Shown one piece after another: positions 5,105 to 5,986 of a DNA stretch of 5,986 nucleotides. The notes beneath the pieces are model-generated. The model was not told where the DNA came from, made no database searches, and saw only the letters and a program-made list of their open reading frames with translations. Each line of letters begins with the position of its first letter. Positions within the stretch are counted from its first letter, which is position 1. Made by a program: the position numbers and the translations under genes. The DNA is from Nitrososphaerales archaeon TH5893. Lineage in GTDB: Archaea > Thermoproteota > Nitrososphaeria > Nitrososphaerales > Nitrososphaeraceae. The stretch spans positions 1 to 5,986 of the forward strand of contig JAATVT010000223.1 of assembly GCA_014523685.1 (NCBI GenBank), written 5' to 3'.

Positions 5105-5986
5105 TTATCTTGGCAAAGACTCGAGCCTGAATGCCACATTCGTTATATTGCCATTTCTGTTCAAGCCAAGGTTGACTATATCTCCAACAGTTTTTTCTTC
5201 CATTATATCCTCCAAATCATCTACGTTTTCTATTTCCTCGTTATCAAGAGACGTAATTACGTCTCCCCTAGTTATCAAATAGCCTTGATCATCTACGTCT
5301 AAAAGTATTCCTTTAATTCCTGCATTAGATGCAGGACTCCCGGGTATTACTGACTGTACAGCAACTCCTTCTGTCTCCGTAGGTAATGCTCTGTCTTCTG
5401 CCAACTCCGGAGTCAAATCGGTGATTGAAATCCCTAACCAAGCCCGCTCTCTATTGTCATCCTCATTTGTACCTAGATCCTCTTCTTGCCCTTCATCGTT
5501 CCTTTGGTCCCCTTCTTGCTCATCTTCTGGACCTTCCTCTACAAGAGCAGATGTAAACTCTCGAGTCAATTTTTCCGTGTCATTTTCATCCTTTAATTGT
5601 AGATCTTTCATTAATGACACGGAGTTCAAATACCTTGAATTATTCTGGTTCGAAAGATAATCCATTATAGCTGGATTGCCGGTATTACGCCATATTACTA
5701 TCCCTTTGTCTACTGCTCTTGAGTCCAGAGCAGTAGATAAAGTAGCTAATATAAGACGATCAGAAGGTGGAAAGTATCCTTGTGAAAGAAACTTAGAAGT
5801 TGGTGCGGTATAAATTAAATATCGAATAGTTTTGCTATTATTGCTGAATACTTTTCCAAATACATCTAAGTTGTGTTCCAGTTTCGTAATATTATAGAAA
5901 TCCACACTAGCCAGTACTATTCCATCTGTTAGATTGTAGAATTCTCTTTTGGCTGTATTTGTTTTAATCCCTTCAATGTATATAAG
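5105..5986 (-). CDS. PDZ-domain protein, probably extracytoplasmic, no protease domain visible (5' end outside window)
   Basis: The frame is open from the right edge (5986) to TAA at 5105-5107, giving 293 visible residues. A GTG at 5903-5905 is not taken as the start because the frame continues upstream in protein-like sequence. Residue 1 is the codon at 5984-5986. Residues 1-145 form an unrecognised domain, 150-181 a strongly acidic linker, and 182-293 an HtrA-type PDZ domain. PDZ marks are WLGISITDLTPELAE at the start, GVAVQSVIPGSPASNAGI in the middle, ITRGDVITSLDNEEIENVDD, and a final strand NGNITNVAFRLE. PDZ domains of this type bind C-termini or exposed peptides. In HtrA/DegP a trypsin-like domain with GNSGGPL directly precedes the PDZ; no such motif occurs in the visible 181 residues before it. 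Six sequons (N18, N32, N49, N115, N135, N280) and the absence of cysteine suit an extracellular or membrane-anchored protein. Its signal peptide or anchor, and perhaps other domains, lie beyond the window. Confidence 0.85.
   Translation of the reverse strand, partial: LIYIEGIKTNTAKREFYNLTDGIVLASVDFYNITKLEHNLDVFGKVFSNNSKTIRYLIYTAPTSKFLSQGYFPPSDRLILATLSTALDSRAVDKGIVIWRNTGNPAIMDYLSNQNNSRYLNSVSLMKDLQLKDENDTEKLTREFTSALVEEGPEDEQEGDQRNDEGQEEDLGTNEDDNRERAWLGISITDLTPELAEDRALPTETEGVAVQSVIPGSPASNAGIKGILLDVDDQGYLITRGDVITSLDNEEIENVDDLEDIMEEKTVGDIVNLGLNRNGNITNVAFRLESLPR

Noticed and set aside
5088..5282. Plus-strand 64-residue frame at the end of the PDZ gene
   Set aside because: It is opposite the well-defined PDZ domain and has no promoter or domain of its own.
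5421..5660. Plus-strand Ser/Pro-rich frame
   Set aside because: It is the complement of the acidic linker of the PDZ protein; Ser runs come from GAA/GAG/GAT codons read in reverse.

Overview
The window is AT-rich DNA with well-separated genes, most of them preceded by archaeal-type TATA boxes very close to the start codon (leaderless or nearly leaderless transcripts). Together with the protein families seen, this suggests an ammonia-oxidising archaeon of the Nitrososphaeria (Thaumarchaeota), most like the low-GC, low-coding-density soil genus Nitrosocosmicus. The families are a thaumarchaeal-style alpha/beta hydrolase, a phasin/PhaE-like coiled-coil protein and small secreted proteins rich in N-glycosylation sequons. 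The taxonomic assignment is inference from style; no rRNA or other marker gene is present.

Layout: (1) bases 2-859 carry the 3' part of a highly acidic, repeat-containing and probably cell-surface protein. It has two near-identical 51-residue repeats and a C-terminal pair of identical cysteine-containing repeats. (2) 1092-1697 encodes an unrecognised, cysteine-free protein with a charged helical N-terminus behind a good TATA box. (3) 1698-2174 is a long gap with no credible gene. (4) 2175-2714 encodes a small secreted protein with a clear signal peptide. (5) 3023-3805 encodes an alpha/beta hydrolase (dienelactone-hydrolase-like) that keeps the nucleophile Ser and the acid Asp but appears to have lost the catalytic His. 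(6) 3910-4158 and 4169-4693 (open from 4130) look like a two-gene unit: a small CPDC-containing protein, then a phasin/PhaE-like helical protein. (7) 4694-5104 is a convergent gap with T-tracts. (8) 5105-5986, on the minus strand, is the C-terminal part of a protein with an HtrA-type PDZ domain but no visible protease domain in the window; it runs off the right edge.

How they work together: no operon-level pathway can be read here. Three of the seven genes (1, 4 and 8) look extracytoplasmic and acidic, so the region may contribute to the cell envelope or exterior. The hydrolase-like protein and the phasin-like pair are probably independent units. No tRNA, rRNA, CRISPR array, insertion sequence or phage gene was found. 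The most unusual items are the recently duplicated repeats in the acidic protein, the apparent pseudo-hydrolase, and the PDZ protein without a recognisable protease domain.
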